Positions 1 through 10,600 of a stretch of DNA of 64,000 bases are shown here, in pieces. Each line of letters opens with the position of its first letter. Positions within the stretch are counted from its first letter, which is position 1. This DNA comes from Oxalobacteraceae bacterium (GTDB lineage: Bacteria > Pseudomonadota > Gammaproteobacteria > Burkholderiales > Burkholderiaceae_D), in the NCBI GenBank assembly GCA_013284265.1, contig JABTBR010000007.1, positions 99,603-163,602 of the forward strand, in the 5' to 3' direction. The notes under the pieces were generated by a model. That model was not told the origin of the DNA. It worked only from the letters and a program-made list of their open reading frames with translations, and did no database searches. The position numbers and the translations under genes are program-made.

Positions 1-24
1 AGGCCGCAGCCGCCGGCCCGCTGG

Positions 25-2160
25 CTATTTGCGGGGGTATTTCACCGTCATTTCACGCACAATATTGTCGGCGTGATCAACTTCCTTCATCACCCACAGC
101 ATATAGCGGATATCCATATGGATCGCGCGGGTGATGTCGCGGTCGAAGAACCAGTCCTTGGTGATCGATTCATAGGTCGAATCGAAGTTCAGGCCCACCA
201 GTTCGCCGTTGCGGTTCATCACGGCCGAGCCGGAATTGCCGCCGGTGGTGTCGGCGCTGCTCAGGAAGTTGACCGGCACGGTGCCCAGCACCGGATCGAT
301 AAACTGGCCATAGCGCTTGGCCTTGACCGCGTCGAGCAGCGCCTGCGGCGCCACGAAAGGCTCCTTGCCGGTGTGCTTCTCGACGATGCCCTGCACCGTG
401 GTAAACGGCCCCTTGCTCAGCCCGTCACGCGGCGAGAACGGCGCCACCGTGCCGAAGGTCACGCGCAGCGTCGAATTGGCGTCCGGGTAGACCGGCTTGC
501 CCTGCGACTGCTTCCAGGCGATCACGGCCTGCATATAGCGCGGAATCACCTTCTCCAGATTGCCGTCGACTTCCTTGCGGCGCTCTTCCAGCGACAGCGC
601 CGCCGCAGACAGGCGCACCGCCAGCTGCACAAAGGCGTCGTCCGAGGCGGCGAAGGCGGCGTCGTTCTGGCCGATCCAGCCGATCCGGCGCGCGGTCTCG
701 CCCAGCTGGGTCTGGCCGTACAGCGCTGGCACGGCGTCCGGCGCCGGCAGCAATGCGTCCAGGCCTTGCACATGCATGGACTTGGGCAGCGCCGCGTAGC
801 GCCGCAGGCCGGCCACGAAGCGGGCCTGGTCGACCTGCGCCACGAAGGACTGCTCCAGCCGGTTCAGGCGCGCCTGGATGAAGCTCAGGTCGCGTTGCTG
901 GTAGCCCGATTCGCGTTCGGCATCCGGCTTGCGCGCTTCCAGCGCCAGGCGGTACAGGGTGCGCGCGCTTTTCAGCAGATCGCTGTTGCTGGCCACCGAC
1001 CAGCCGAATTCCTCGTCCGACAGCGCGATATCGGCCGCGATGGCCGCATCGAGCTCGGCCAGCAGGCCTGGCGGCTGCCCGGCCTGGGCCGCGTACCAGC
1101 CGCGGAAGGCGCCGTCCTGCACGTCCTTGATGGCGGCGATGTCCTTGCGCGCAAAGCCGTCCAGCAGGCCCTGGGTCTTCTTCATCACATTGTTGATGCC
1201 CTTGGCCACGCTGGCATAGCGCACCGCGTAGGCTTCGCTGCCCTTGGTGGCGGCGGCGATCACGTCCAGGTCGGCCTGCAGCTCGGCGACCTTGGCCGGA
1301 TAGGCGGCGTCGCGCGCATAGCGGATTTCGGTCGGCAGCTTATAGCGGCTGGTGCGGCCCGGGTAGCCGGCCAGCAGGATAGGGTCGCCGTTCTTCAGGC
1401 CCTCGGCCGACACCACCAGGAAGTCCTTCGAGTGGTAAGGTACATTGTCCGGCGACGGATCGGCCGGGCGGCCGTCCTTGCCCACATAGGCGCGCAGGAA
1501 GGAATAGTCGCCGGTGTGGCGCGGCCACTCGTAGTTGTCGATATCGCCGCCGTAGTTGCCGATCTTGTCGGACGGCGCGTACACCAGGCGCACGTCGCGT
1601 ATCATCATCTGGCGGATGCGGTAGTACTCCAGGCCGCGGTGGAAGCTCGGCACCGAGCAGCGGTACATGCGGTCGGTCTCGCATTCCGCGATCAGGGCCT
1701 TGGTCGCGCTTTCCACCGCCTCGTAGCGCTGGCGTCCCGTCATGGCCGGCTTGAGCGCCGCATGCACGCGGGCGCTGACGTTTTCCACCTTGTCGGTCAC
1801 GTACACCAGGGTATTCGGTCCGCCCGGCAGTTCTTCGGCGCGGGTCTTGGCCAGGAAGCCCTTGCTGATGTAGTTGTGTTCAGGCGTGGCATTGCGCTGG
1901 ATCGCGTTGTAGGCGCAGTGGTGGTTGGTGACCACCAGGCCGGCGTCGGACACGAAGGACGCCGAGCAGCCGCCCAGCGACACGATGGCGCTCATCGGAT
2001 GCTTGGCCAGGTCGGCCAGCTTGGAAGCCGGAATGGCGATGCCGATACGGCGCAGTTCGGATGCCAGCTGGGGCAACTGATGCGGCTGCCATTGGCCTTC
2101 GTCGGCGTGGACGCTTGTGGCGCCCAGCAGCACGGCGGGTAGTACGAGATATTTGAACAA
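25..2160 (-). CDS. S46 family dipeptidyl-peptidase (DPP7/DPP11-like)
   Basis: A secreted serine exopeptidase that removes dipeptides from the N terminus of peptides in the periplasm or at the cell surface. The 711-aa product begins with a signal peptide of about 19 residues ending VHA. A trypsin-like triad is visible: His81 in TNHHC, Asp208 in GGDIDNYEW, and Ser643 in GGNSGSAV. The GDIDNYEWPRHTGD block is typical of S46. The residue aligned with the S1 specificity position (after NFD, about residue 661) is Ser, not the Arg of Asp/Glu-specific DPP11, so a DPP7-like preference for hydrophobic residues is more likely (inference). Translation must start at TTG: no in-frame ATG or GTG lies just upstream, and AGGGG sits 6 bases before the TTG. 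Family assignment is very sure; substrate preference is not. Confidence 0.93.
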   Translation of the reverse strand: MFKYLVLPAVLLGATSVHADEGQWQPHQLPQLASELRRIGIAIPASKLADLAKHPMSAIVSLGGCSASFVSDAGLVVTNHHCAYNAIQRNATPEHNYISKGFLAKTRAEELPGGPNTLVYVTDKVENVSARVHAALKPAMTGRQRYEAVESATKALIAECETDRMYRCSVPSFHRGLEYYRIRQMMIRDVRLVYAPSDKIGNYGGDIDNYEWPRHTGDYSFLRAYVGKDGRPADPSPDNVPYHSKDFLVVSAEGLKNGDPILLAGYPGRTSRYKLPTEIRYARDAAYPAKVAELQADLDVIAAATKGSEAYAVRYASVAKGINNVMKKTQGLLDGFARKDIAAIKDVQDGAFRGWYAAQAGQPPGLLAELDAAIAADIALSDEEFGWSVASNSDLLKSARTLYRLALEARKPDAERESGYQQRDLSFIQARLNRLEQSFVAQVDQARFVAGLRRYAALPKSMHVQGLDALLPAPDAVPALYGQTQLGETARRIGWIGQNDAAFAASDDAFVQLAVRLSAAALSLEERRKEVDGNLEKVIPRYMQAVIAWKQSQGKPVYPDANSTLRVTFGTVAPFSPRDGLSKGPFTTVQGIVEKHTGKEPFVAPQALLDAVKAKRYGQFIDPVLGTVPVNFLSSADTTGGNSGSAVMNRNGELVGLNFDSTYESITKDWFFDRDITRAIHMDIRYMLWVMKEVDHADNIVREMTVKYPRK

Positions 2161-2205
2161 GATATGCCCCTGATATTGAAATGCTGCGGCAGTATATGCC
2201 TTCCC

Positions 2206-2240
2206 GCGGCGCCTGAAAACAGATTTCAGGCCGGCGCCGC
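2206..2240. terminator. Hairpin at the 3' end of the histidine kinase operon
   Basis: Inverted repeat with arms GCGGCGCCTGAAA and TTTCAGGC-CG-GCGCCGC around a short loop. It overlaps the stop codon of the minus-strand kinase gene and lies in the 65-base gap before the peptidase start. There is no T run on either strand, so intrinsic termination is uncertain; it may instead protect the mRNA end. Confidence 0.4.
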
Positions 2241-3947
2241 GCCACCCGGCAGGTCGAAACGCAGCATCAGTGCGCAGCCCTGGCCGTGCTCGAAGCGGGC
2301 CAGTTCAAAGTGCCCGCCCAGCGCGGCCACCCGTTCGGCGATGCCGATCAGGCCGAAGGCGTCGCCCTTGCCACGCTGGCGCGACGGAATCCCGACGCCG
2401 TTGTCGGCGATGCGCAGCTCGAGCTGGCCGTCCCGGATCGCCAGCGCGATTTCCACGTCGCTGGCCTGGGCATGGCGCATCACATTGGTCAGCGACTCCT
2501 GCAGGCTGCGGAACAGCACGATCTCGATATCGCCGGGAATGGCGGCAAACACATTGGGATCGTCGACCACCACGCGGCAGGTCAGGCCGGTGCGCTTGCG
2601 GAATTCGCTGACCTGCCATTCGATCGCCGCCTGCAGCCCCAGGTCCAGTACCGAGGGCCGCAGTTCGTTGATGATGCCACGCACGCTGCGGATGGTGGTG
2701 TCGACGTTGCTCAGCACCGCGTCGACGCGCTGGCGCAGGCGCGGGTGGGTGGTGCCGGTGCGCTCGCTGAGCATGGAGATATCGATCCGCAGCGCCAGCA
2801 GGTTCTGTCCCAGTTCATCGTGGATCTCGCGCGCGATGCGCTTGCGCTCATCTTCCTTGACGCTGGCCAGGTGATCGCCCAGCTTGCGCAGCTGCTCGCG
2901 CGATTCGTGCAGTTCCCTCTCGGCGCGCTTGCGCTCGGCCACTTCCTGGCGCAGGCGCAGATTGGCGGCCGTCAGTTCGGCGGTGCGCGCCACCACCCGC
3001 GCATCGAGTTCGCGCGACAGTTCGCGCAGCGCCAACTCGGCATGCTTGCGTTCGGTGATATCGGAGAACACCCCGATGTAGTTCAGAATGCCGCCGTCCT
3101 CATTGTGCAGCACCGTCAGGGACATCGAGCTCAGGAAGGGCCGGCCGTCGCGGCGCAGATTGTGCACCTCGCCGCACCAGTTGCCGCGCTGTTCCAGCTG
3201 GCGCATGGCGTGCGCGTGATAACCCGGCGGATGCATGCCGCGCCGCCCCAGAAAAGCCGGATCGCGGCCGATCGCCTGCTCCGCCTCGTAGCCGGTGATA
3301 CGGGTGAAGGCCGGGTTGACGGCCACGATGCGGCGCTCGGCGTCGCACACCAGCACGCCCTCCTCGATACTGTCGAGCACCTGGAAGGCGCGCCTGCGCG
3401 CCGCTTCGCGCGCGTGCACATCGCTGATGTCGGTGACGACCATGCGGCACTGCAGGTCGGACGGGTCGACATTGGCCTCGATGCGGATCTGGCTGGCGCC
3501 GGGCACGCCCTCGAACAGGGCCAGTTCCACGACGCTGCGCACACCGCTGGCATACAGGCCGGCGAGGAAATGGCGCAGGCGCGCCTGGGCGTCGGGCGCA
3601 ACAAACTGCTCGAATGGCTTGCCCAGCAGGGCTTCACGCGCGCAGCCGAGCAGGCTGGCGGCGGCGCGGTTGGCGCGGCTGATGCGGCCGTCACGCTCGA
3701 GCGACAGATAACTGGCCGGGGCCTGGTCATACAGCTCGGCGTAATGGTTCAGGTCCGCTTCGGCCGCGTCCTTTTGCAGCTGCAGTTCTTCCAGCGCCTG
3801 CTGCTGCACCTCCAGTTCGATCTGGCTGAGCTGCAGCTCGTGCAACTGGTAGGGTATCGGCGCTGCCTGGCTGCCGCCCAGGCCATGGGCCAGCAAAGCC
3901 TCGGCGCGTTCACGCAGGGCGGCGTCGACCGCGGGGATGCCGCTCAT
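2226..3947 (-). CDS. PAS-domain sensor histidine kinase (HisKA_3/NarL type)
   Basis: A 573-aa cytoplasmic histidine kinase with no membrane segments. An N-terminal coiled region (about 35-70) leads into PAS 1 (about 75-175) and PAS 2 (about 185-300), then a coiled coil (about 300-365), a HisKA_3 dimerisation domain with phospho-acceptor His376 in REIHDELGQ, and an HATPase_c domain (N488 in ESLTNVMRHA; IADNGVGI at about 513-520). HisKA_3 kinases normally pair with NarL/FixJ-type regulators, but none is encoded nearby, so the partner is elsewhere. The start ATG overlaps the stop of the upstream CheR-PAS gene (ATGA), so the two are translated together and probably act in one pathway. The sensed signal cannot be read from the sequence. 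Confidence 0.9.
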   Translation of the reverse strand: MSGIPAVDAALRERAEALLAHGLGGSQAAPIPYQLHELQLSQIELEVQQQALEELQLQKDAAEADLNHYAELYDQAPASYLSLERDGRISRANRAAASLLGCAREALLGKPFEQFVAPDAQARLRHFLAGLYASGVRSVVELALFEGVPGASQIRIEANVDPSDLQCRMVVTDISDVHAREAARRRAFQVLDSIEEGVLVCDAERRIVAVNPAFTRITGYEAEQAIGRDPAFLGRRGMHPPGYHAHAMRQLEQRGNWCGEVHNLRRDGRPFLSSMSLTVLHNEDGGILNYIGVFSDITERKHAELALRELSRELDARVVARTAELTAANLRLRQEVAERKRAERELHESREQLRKLGDHLASVKEDERKRIAREIHDELGQNLLALRIDISMLSERTGTTHPRLRQRVDAVLSNVDTTIRSVRGIINELRPSVLDLGLQAAIEWQVSEFRKRTGLTCRVVVDDPNVFAAIPGDIEIVLFRSLQESLTNVMRHAQASDVEIALAIRDGQLELRIADNGVGIPSRQRGKGDAFGLIGIAERVAALGGHFELARFEHGQGCALMLRFDLPGGAAPA

Positions 3948-5968
3948 GGCTGCGCCGCCAGCGCGGGCGGACTGCTGCGGATAAAGGTCAGCACCACGCC
4001 ATCGACCACGTTCTCGACCGTGCGGTAGGGCAGGATGCGGGCCGTGAAGTGGCGCCGGCGCTCACCGTCCCACACCCTGCGCTCGCAGGTCTGCAGCGTG
4101 TGCAGCACGGTGCCGACATCGTCCAGCAGCGTCGGGTACTCGAGTTCGCAGACGATGTCGCTCAGCGGACGCTCCAGGTCCGAGGCGATCAGGCGGAAAA
4201 TCCGGGTCGCCTCGGTGGTGTAGCGGCGGATGCGCAGTGCGCTGTCGAGGAAGACGGTGGCGATATCGGTGCTGTTGAGCAGATTTTTCAGATCGTCGTT
4301 CAGGCGCGACAGGGTGCGCAGCTTGATGTGCAGCTCGTCGTTGACGCTGCACAGCTCCTCATTCAGCGCCTCCATCTCCTCCTTGCTGGTGCTCAGTTCC
4401 TCTTTGGCCGACTGCAGCTCCTCATTGGCCGCGCGCAGTTCATCCTGGCTGCCCTCCAGCGCCTGGCGCGAAGCGCGCACCTGTTCGTGCACCGAGGCCA
4501 GCTCGCGCCGGGTGCTTTCCAGCTCGCTCGCCAGCGCCTGCAGGCGCGGCGTGGCGGCCGGCTCGCGTTGCGGCAGCGGCGCCGCGTCGGCAAAGGTCAA
4601 CAGGGTCAGTCCGGCCAGACCGCCCGGCGCATCGTCCTCGCCCAATACTTCGGCGCCGATATCGAGCGTCTGGGCCGGCACGCCATCGCCGCTGGCGCGC
4701 ACGCCGCGCAGCAGCACCGGTCCGCTGGCCGCGCCGGCCCGGCGCAGCAGCGTGGCCAGTTCGGCGCGCAGCGAGGGCCGCGCCAGCGCATGGATATTCC
4801 AGTTGACCTTGCCGGCGGCCGCCTCCAGGCTGGCGCCGGTGCGGCCATGGATGTGCAGCACGTCGCCGCGCGCATTGAGCAGCAAAGCGGCCGGCGTATG
4901 GCGCGCCAGCAGCAGGCGCTCCACCTGCCGCTGCAAGTTGGCGCCGCCATCGGCCCGCAGCTCGGCCAGCGGTGGCGGCGCGCCGCGCACGCGGGTAGGG
5001 AAACCGTTCGGCAGCCGTGGCGGCGCATCGAGACGCTGATAGATCCGGCTGGCGCCGGCCATCGGTTCGAACAGCTCGGTGAAGCGGCCCGGCGTATCGG
5101 CGCGGCCGAACATCAGCAGGCCGCCCGGATTGAGCGCGTAATGGAACAGGGGAATCAGCTGTTCGTGCAGGCGCGGATTAAAGTAGATCAGCAGATTGCG
5201 GCAGCACAGCAGGTCGAGGCGCGTAAACGGCGGATCGGAAATCACATTCTGCTGCGCGAACACGATGGTATTGCGCACGCTCTTGAGGATGCGGTAGCCG
5301 CCGTGATCGGCCGCCACGAAGTAGCGCAGCAGGCGCTCCTTGGATAACTCGCTTTCGATGGCGGCGCCGAACTGACCTTTGCGCGCGCGGCCGATGGCGT
5401 CCGCATCCAGATCGGTGGCGAAAATCTGCAGCGTGTAGATGGCCTTTGGCCTGAGCTGATCGAGCACTTCGCGAAACAGGATCGCCAGCGAATAGGCTTC
5501 TTCCCCGGTGGAGCAGGCCGGCACCCAGGCGCGCAGTGTGCCGCCGTCCGGATGGTCGGCCAGCAGACGCGGTATCGCCACCTGCTTGAGGTGCTCCCAC
5601 ACATCGGGGTCGCGGAAGAAGCGGGTAACGCCGATCAGCATTTCCTTGAACAGCAGTTCAACCTCGCCCTGATTGGCGTGCAGATATGCCACATACCGGG
5701 CCAGTGTGTCGAACTGGCGCAGCTTCATGCGCCGTTCGATGCGGCGCATGACGGTGTTCGGCTTATAGTCGAAGAAACTGGCCCCAGTGCGCTGCTGCAG
5801 CAGTTCGAACAGCTGTTGCAGCGATTCCTGTTCCTGCACCGCTTCCAGTCCCTCCAGCAGCGGCGCCGGCACGTACGCGCGCAGCGCGACGTCGGCGGCT
5901 GTCGCTGCGCTGGCTGAAAGCTTCGTGTCGCTCGGTTTCGTCATCTTGGCTTGCTGGGCAAACGGCAT
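3944..5968 (-). CDS. CheR-type methyltransferase with coiled coil and PAS domain, no CheB
   Basis: CheR enzymes transfer methyl groups from S-adenosylmethionine to glutamates of chemoreceptors. In this 674-aa protein the CheR N-terminal helical domain lies at about 48-105 and the SAM-binding domain at about 115-312 (PACSTGEEAYSLA; ATDLDADAI; CRNLLIYF). A degenerate linker or PAS-like region follows (about 340-460), then a long heptad-rich coiled coil (about 475-560, many ELxxxNEEL repeats), and a C-terminal PAS domain (about 560-665). Related proteins usually begin with a CheB methylesterase domain; here it is missing, and no chemotaxis genes are near. Fusion to PAS and overlap with a histidine kinase suggest an adaptor/sensor role rather than ordinary chemotaxis. 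The second in-frame ATG (codon 9) is an equally possible start. Confidence 0.88.
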   Translation of the reverse strand: MPFAQQAKMTKPSDTKLSASAATAADVALRAYVPAPLLEGLEAVQEQESLQQLFELLQQRTGASFFDYKPNTVMRRIERRMKLRQFDTLARYVAYLHANQGEVELLFKEMLIGVTRFFRDPDVWEHLKQVAIPRLLADHPDGGTLRAWVPACSTGEEAYSLAILFREVLDQLRPKAIYTLQIFATDLDADAIGRARKGQFGAAIESELSKERLLRYFVAADHGGYRILKSVRNTIVFAQQNVISDPPFTRLDLLCCRNLLIYFNPRLHEQLIPLFHYALNPGGLLMFGRADTPGRFTELFEPMAGASRIYQRLDAPPRLPNGFPTRVRGAPPPLAELRADGGANLQRQVERLLLARHTPAALLLNARGDVLHIHGRTGASLEAAAGKVNWNIHALARPSLRAELATLLRRAGAASGPVLLRGVRASGDGVPAQTLDIGAEVLGEDDAPGGLAGLTLLTFADAAPLPQREPAATPRLQALASELESTRRELASVHEQVRASRQALEGSQDELRAANEELQSAKEELSTSKEEMEALNEELCSVNDELHIKLRTLSRLNDDLKNLLNSTDIATVFLDSALRIRRYTTEATRIFRLIASDLERPLSDIVCELEYPTLLDDVGTVLHTLQTCERRVWDGERRRHFTARILPYRTVENVVDGVVLTFIRSSPPALAAQP

Positions 5969-6029
5969 GGCCTACAGCCGCGGGGTGGGCGCACATGAAT
6001 GTTAGTTTTTCAAACATCTTGCCAAACAA

Positions 6030-6058
6030 ATTATACAAACTGAAAAAATAAAAACCAA
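6030..6058 (-). promoter_or_regulatory. Sigma-70 promoter of the cheR-PAS/kinase operon
   Basis: On the minus strand a perfect -10 TATAAT (6030-6035) lies 17 bases from TTGGTT (6053-6058), 62 bases before the CheR start. The stretch is locally AT-rich. The remainder of the 239-base gap 5969-6207 shows no gene. Confidence 0.6.
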
Positions 6059-6207
6059 GCACCCATCCGGCCACTGTGACCGCAGGGCCACGCAGAGCTG
6101 AAAAAAACCGGAAATACCCGTGCCACCAGCGCTTTTAGCGGCCGATGCGCGGCAAAGAAGGGAATAGCCAGCCGCGCGCACGGCAAGCTGTCACCGCGGC
6201 GCACCCC

Positions 6208-7626
6208 TTACTGGCTTGCAGCCTGCCAGCCACCACCGAGCGACTGGATCAAGGCGATCGCCGTGGTCTGGCGATCCGCCAGGGCCTGTACCAGCGCACG
6301 GCGCGCCGACAGCGCGGTATTTTGCGCCGTCACCACCTCGGTGTACCCCACCTGCCCGGCGCGGTAGCGGTTAAGCATCTGCGCTTCCACCTGATCGGCC
6401 GCTTCGGAGGCGATGCGGCGCAGATCCTGCTGCTGTTGCAGTGCGCGCGTGGCGGCCAGCTGGTTCTCCACGTCGGCGAAGGCGCTCAACACGGTCTGGC
6501 GATAATGCGCGACGGCAGCATCGCGCCCCGCTTCTGCGCCGCTGACGCGGGCGCCGGTGGCACCGGCGTTGAACACGCTCTGGGTCGCGGACAGGCCGAG
6601 CGACCACAGGCTGTTGCTGGCGTTGAGCAGGCCGCCAACGGCGCTGGCGCCAAAGCCGCCCGACCCGCTCAGGCTAATGCTGGGGAAGTAGGCCGCGCGC
6701 GCGATGCCGATCTGTTCGTTGGCCACCGCCACGCGCCGTTCGGCCGCCGCGATATCCGGACGCCGTTGCAGCAGCGTCGATGGCAGGCCGGCCGGCACCG
6801 CCGGCACGGTGGCCTGCCACGCCGCCGGCGCCAGCGTGAAGTCGGACGGCGCCTTGCCCAGCAAGACCGCGATCGCATGTTCGAACTGGGCGCGCTGGCG
6901 CTGCACGCCGGACTGGTCGATACGCGCGCTGGCCAATTGCGTCTGGGCTTGCAGCACGTCCGAGCGCCCCACGATCCCGGCGCTGAAGCGGTTCTGCGTG
7001 ATCGCCTGCACCCGCTCATAGCCGGCGATGCCGGTCGCCAGCAGCGCCAGCTGGGCGTCGGCCAGCCGCAGCGAGAAGTAATTGACGGCCAGCTCACCCT
7101 GTGCCGACAGGCGCGCGGCGGCCAGGTCGGCGGCGCTGGCAGCCGCACTGGCCGATGCGCCATTGCTGGCCGCGCGCAGCCGGCCCCAGATATCCGGTTC
7201 CCAGCTGGCGCCCAGGTTCAGGCGGTACTGGCTGCTGCTGCGGGTGTCGCCACCGCCGCCGCTGCGGGTGCCGCTGGCGCCCAGGTCGACGCGGGGAAAC
7301 AGCGCGGCGCGCTGTTCGCTGACCAGCGCGCGCGCCTGGGCATAGGAGGCGGCGGCCGCCGCCACGTTCTGGTTCGATACCTCGATGCTGGCCGCCAGTT
7401 CATTGAGCAGCGCATCGCCGAACAAGGTCCACCAGGGACCGCGCTCGAGCGCATCGGCCGGCGCGGCGGGCAGCCAGCCCGGCGCGCCCTGCAGCTCCTT
7501 GTAGGCCGCCGGCTCCGGCGTGGAAGGACGCTGATAGGCGGGACCTAGCGCGCAGGCGCTCAGCGTGCAGGCGGTCAAGAGGGCAAGCGCCGCGGGGGTG
7601 CAACGGGGACGTGGTGGAATTCTCAT
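6208..7626 (-). CDS. RND efflux outer-membrane factor (OprM/NodT lipoprotein family)
   Basis: The outer-membrane channel of the pump encoded just upstream. The 472-aa product has a lipoprotein signal peptide with lipobox LSAC (Cys25), then two tandem OEP repeats (about 60-260 and 270-465) forming the TolC-like barrel and periplasmic tunnel, with the family pattern RPDI-AAERR in the second half. It is last in a four-gene operon; its ATG overlaps the stop of the preceding RND gene (ATGA). The gene order adaptor, RND, RND, OMF matches muxABC-opmB of Pseudomonas. E. coli mdtABC uses TolC instead, so a dedicated channel supports the Mux-like arrangement. Confidence 0.93.
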   Translation of the reverse strand: MRIPPRPRCTPAALALLTACTLSACALGPAYQRPSTPEPAAYKELQGAPGWLPAAPADALERGPWWTLFGDALLNELAASIEVSNQNVAAAAASYAQARALVSEQRAALFPRVDLGASGTRSGGGGDTRSSSQYRLNLGASWEPDIWGRLRAASNGASASAAASAADLAAARLSAQGELAVNYFSLRLADAQLALLATGIAGYERVQAITQNRFSAGIVGRSDVLQAQTQLASARIDQSGVQRQRAQFEHAIAVLLGKAPSDFTLAPAAWQATVPAVPAGLPSTLLQRRPDIAAAERRVAVANEQIGIARAAYFPSISLSGSGGFGASAVGGLLNASNSLWSLGLSATQSVFNAGATGARVSGAEAGRDAAVAHYRQTVLSAFADVENQLAATRALQQQQDLRRIASEAADQVEAQMLNRYRAGQVGYTEVVTAQNTALSARRALVQALADRQTTAIALIQSLGGGWQAASQ

Positions 7627-10600
7627 GGTGTGGTCGGCGACGCAGTTGCCTGCTCGTCGTGAATGCGGCTCAGTTGCTGCTCGGCGGGGCTGCGGCGGCG
7701 CAGCTTGTCGAGCAGGATGTAGACCACCGGCGTGGTCAGGAGGGTCAGCAGCTGGCTGGCGATCAGGCCGCCGATGATGGCGATGCCAAGCGGCCGGCGC
7801 AGCTCCGATCCTTCGCCGAAGCCTATCGCCAGCGGCAAGGCGCCCAGCGCGGCGGCCAGCGTCGTCATCAGGATAGGACGGAAGCGCAGCAGGCAGGCTT
7901 CGCGCACGGCCGCCAGCGGCGTCAGGCCGCGCGAGCGTTCGGCTTCCAGTGCGAAGTCGATGATCAGGATCGCGTTTTTCTTGACGATCCCGATCAGCAG
8001 GAACACGCCGATCAGGGCGATGATGGAAAACTCCATCTTGAACAGCAGCAGCGCCAGTACCGCGCCCACGCCGGCCGACGGCAAGGTCGACAGCACGGTG
8101 ATCGGATGCACCAGGCTCTCGTACAGGATGCCGAGCACGATGTAGATCACCACGATCGCGGCCAGGATCAGCAAGGGCTGCTGCTTGTTGCTCTCGTCCG
8201 CGCTGCGCGCCGTTCCCTGGAAGCTGCCGCGCACATTGTTCGGCATGCCGATATCGGCTTCGGCCTGGCGCACCGCCGCCTGGCCGTCGCTCAGGCTGAA
8301 GCCCTCGACCAGATTGAAGGACACCGTGGTGGCCAGTTCGCCGTCCTGGTGGTTGACCGAACTGGGCGTGGAGCTGTCGGCGAAGCTGGCCATCGCCGCC
8401 AGCGGCACCATGGTGGTCACGCTGCTGCTCAATGCGGAGCCGGACGACGGATCGCGCGCGGCGCTGGCGCCGCCGCTGGCCGTCGTTGTCGCCGCTGCGG
8501 TAGCTCCGCTGGTGCCGGCCGCCTTGGATGGCACATACACGTCGCGCAGCGCCTCGGGACTCTGCGCGAAGCGCGGCGCCACCTCCATCACCACATGGTA
8601 CTGATTCAGTTCGTCGTAGATGGTGGCGACCTGGCGCTGGCCGAAGTTGTTATACAGTGCATTGTCGACATCGCGCACCGTCATGCCCATGCGCGCGGCG
8701 CTGTCCTTGTCGATGGTGACGAAAGTCTCCACGCCGTTTTCCGCCTGGTCGGTGTCCACATCGATCAGGGCCGGCTGCGCCTTCATCGCGTCGGCCAGCT
8801 TGGTGGCCCAGCTTTTCAGGTCGGCGCGGTTGTCGCTTTTCAGCGTGTACTGGTAGGTTGAATTACTCTGCCGCCCACCCATGCGCAAGTCCTGCACCGG
8901 ATTGAGGAACAGCGACACCCCGGTGATCCTGGCCAGTTGCGGACGCAGCCGCGCGATCACCGCCTGCCCTGCTTCGCTGCGTTCGGTCACGGGCTTCAGA
9001 TTGATGAACATGAAGCCGCCACCCGCGCGCGAGCCGCCGGTAAAGCCGACCACGGTGGCCACCGCCGGATCGCGCTTGATCACGTCGACCAGCTGGCGCA
9101 GCTTCTGCTGCATCGCCTGGAAGGAGATGCTCTGGTCGGCGCGCATGCCGCCGTTGATCTGGCCCGTGTCCTGCTGCGGGAAGAAGCCCTTGGGCGCGGC
9201 GCTGAACAGATACACGTTCAGGCCGATGACGAAGGCCAGGATCAGCATCACCAGCCCGGCGCTGCCCAGCGCCCAGTCCAGCGAATGCTCGTACAGGCGG
9301 TGCACCTTGTCGAAACCGGCTTCGGCCCAGCGCGCCACCCGCCCCGCTTGTTTGTTGTGCTGGCCGGGCTTGAGCAGCCAGGCGCACATCATCGGCGTGG
9401 TGGTGAGTGAAATCAGCAGCGAAATCATCACCGCCGCCGACAGCGTCACGGCGAACTCGCGGAACAGGCGGCCCACCTGCCCGCCCATGAACAGCAGCGG
9501 AATGAACACCGCCACCAGCGACAGGCTGATCGACAGCACGGTAAAGCCCACTTCGCGCGCGCCCAGCAGGGCCGCCTTGAAGCGGTCCATGCCCGCCTCG
9601 ATATGGCGCGCGGCGTTTTCCAGCACCACGATGGCGTCATCGACGACGAAGCCGGTGGCCACCGTCAGCGCCATCAGCGACAGATTGTTCAGGCTAAAGC
9701 CCAGCAGATACATCACCCCGAAGGTGCCCAGCAGCGAGACGATGGTGGCCACCGCAGGGATGATGGTGGCGCGCACGCTGCGCAGGAAGGCGCTGACCAC
9801 CAGCACCACCAGCACGATGGAGATGATCAGCGTGAGCTCGATTTCGTGCAGCGAGGAGCGGATCGAATTGGTGCTGTCGGAAGCGACCTGCAGCTTCACA
9901 TCGGGCGGCAACTGGGCCTGCAACTGCGGTACCAGCGCGCGCACCCCATCCACCGTTTCGATCACGTTGGCGCCAGGCTGGCGCGTGATCAGCACGATCA
10001 CGGCCGGGTCGCCATTGAACAGGCCCAGGGTATTGTTGTTCTCCACGCCGTCGATGACTTCGGCCACGTCCTGCAGGCGGATCGCGGCGCCGTCGCGCCA
10101 GGCCACCACCAGGCTGCGGTAGTCGGCCGCGCTGCGTCCGCCCTTGCTGCCGCTGGGCTGGGAATAGATTTGCAGATGGCGGCCCTGGCCCTCGATCGCC
10201 CCCTTGGGCCGGTTGGCATTTGTGGCCTGGATCGCGGCGCGCACATCTTCGGTCGACACGCCGTAGCGGCTCAGCGCATACGGCAGCAGCTCGACGCGCA
10301 CGGCCGGCAGCGAACCGCCACCGATCTCCACATCGCCCACGCCCTGCACCTGCGCCAGCTTCTGCTGCACCAGGTTCGACACCGCCTCGTAAATCTGGCC
10401 CGGTGTGCGGGTCGGCGAGGTCAGCGCCAGGATGATCACCGGCGCATCCGAGGGATTGGCCTTGCGGTAGGTTGGATTGCTGCGCAGGGTGGCCGGCAGG
10501 TCGGCGCGCGAAGCGCTGATGGCGGCCTGCACTTCGCGCGCGGCCGCGTCGATCTTGCGGTTCAGGTCGAACTGCAGGCTGATGCGGGTGGAGCCGCTGC

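Noticed and set aside
73..2142. Very long open frame on the plus strand opposite the S46 peptidase gene
   Set aside because: It is the antisense shadow of a GC-rich gene; composition (His, Gln, Arg, Ala) is typical of such shadows and the opposite strand has a full catalytic triad.
7230..7350. CRISPR-like or tandem repeats in GC-rich coding stretches
   Set aside because: Repetition reflects Ala/Gly-rich codons inside the outer-membrane factor gene; no regular spacing.
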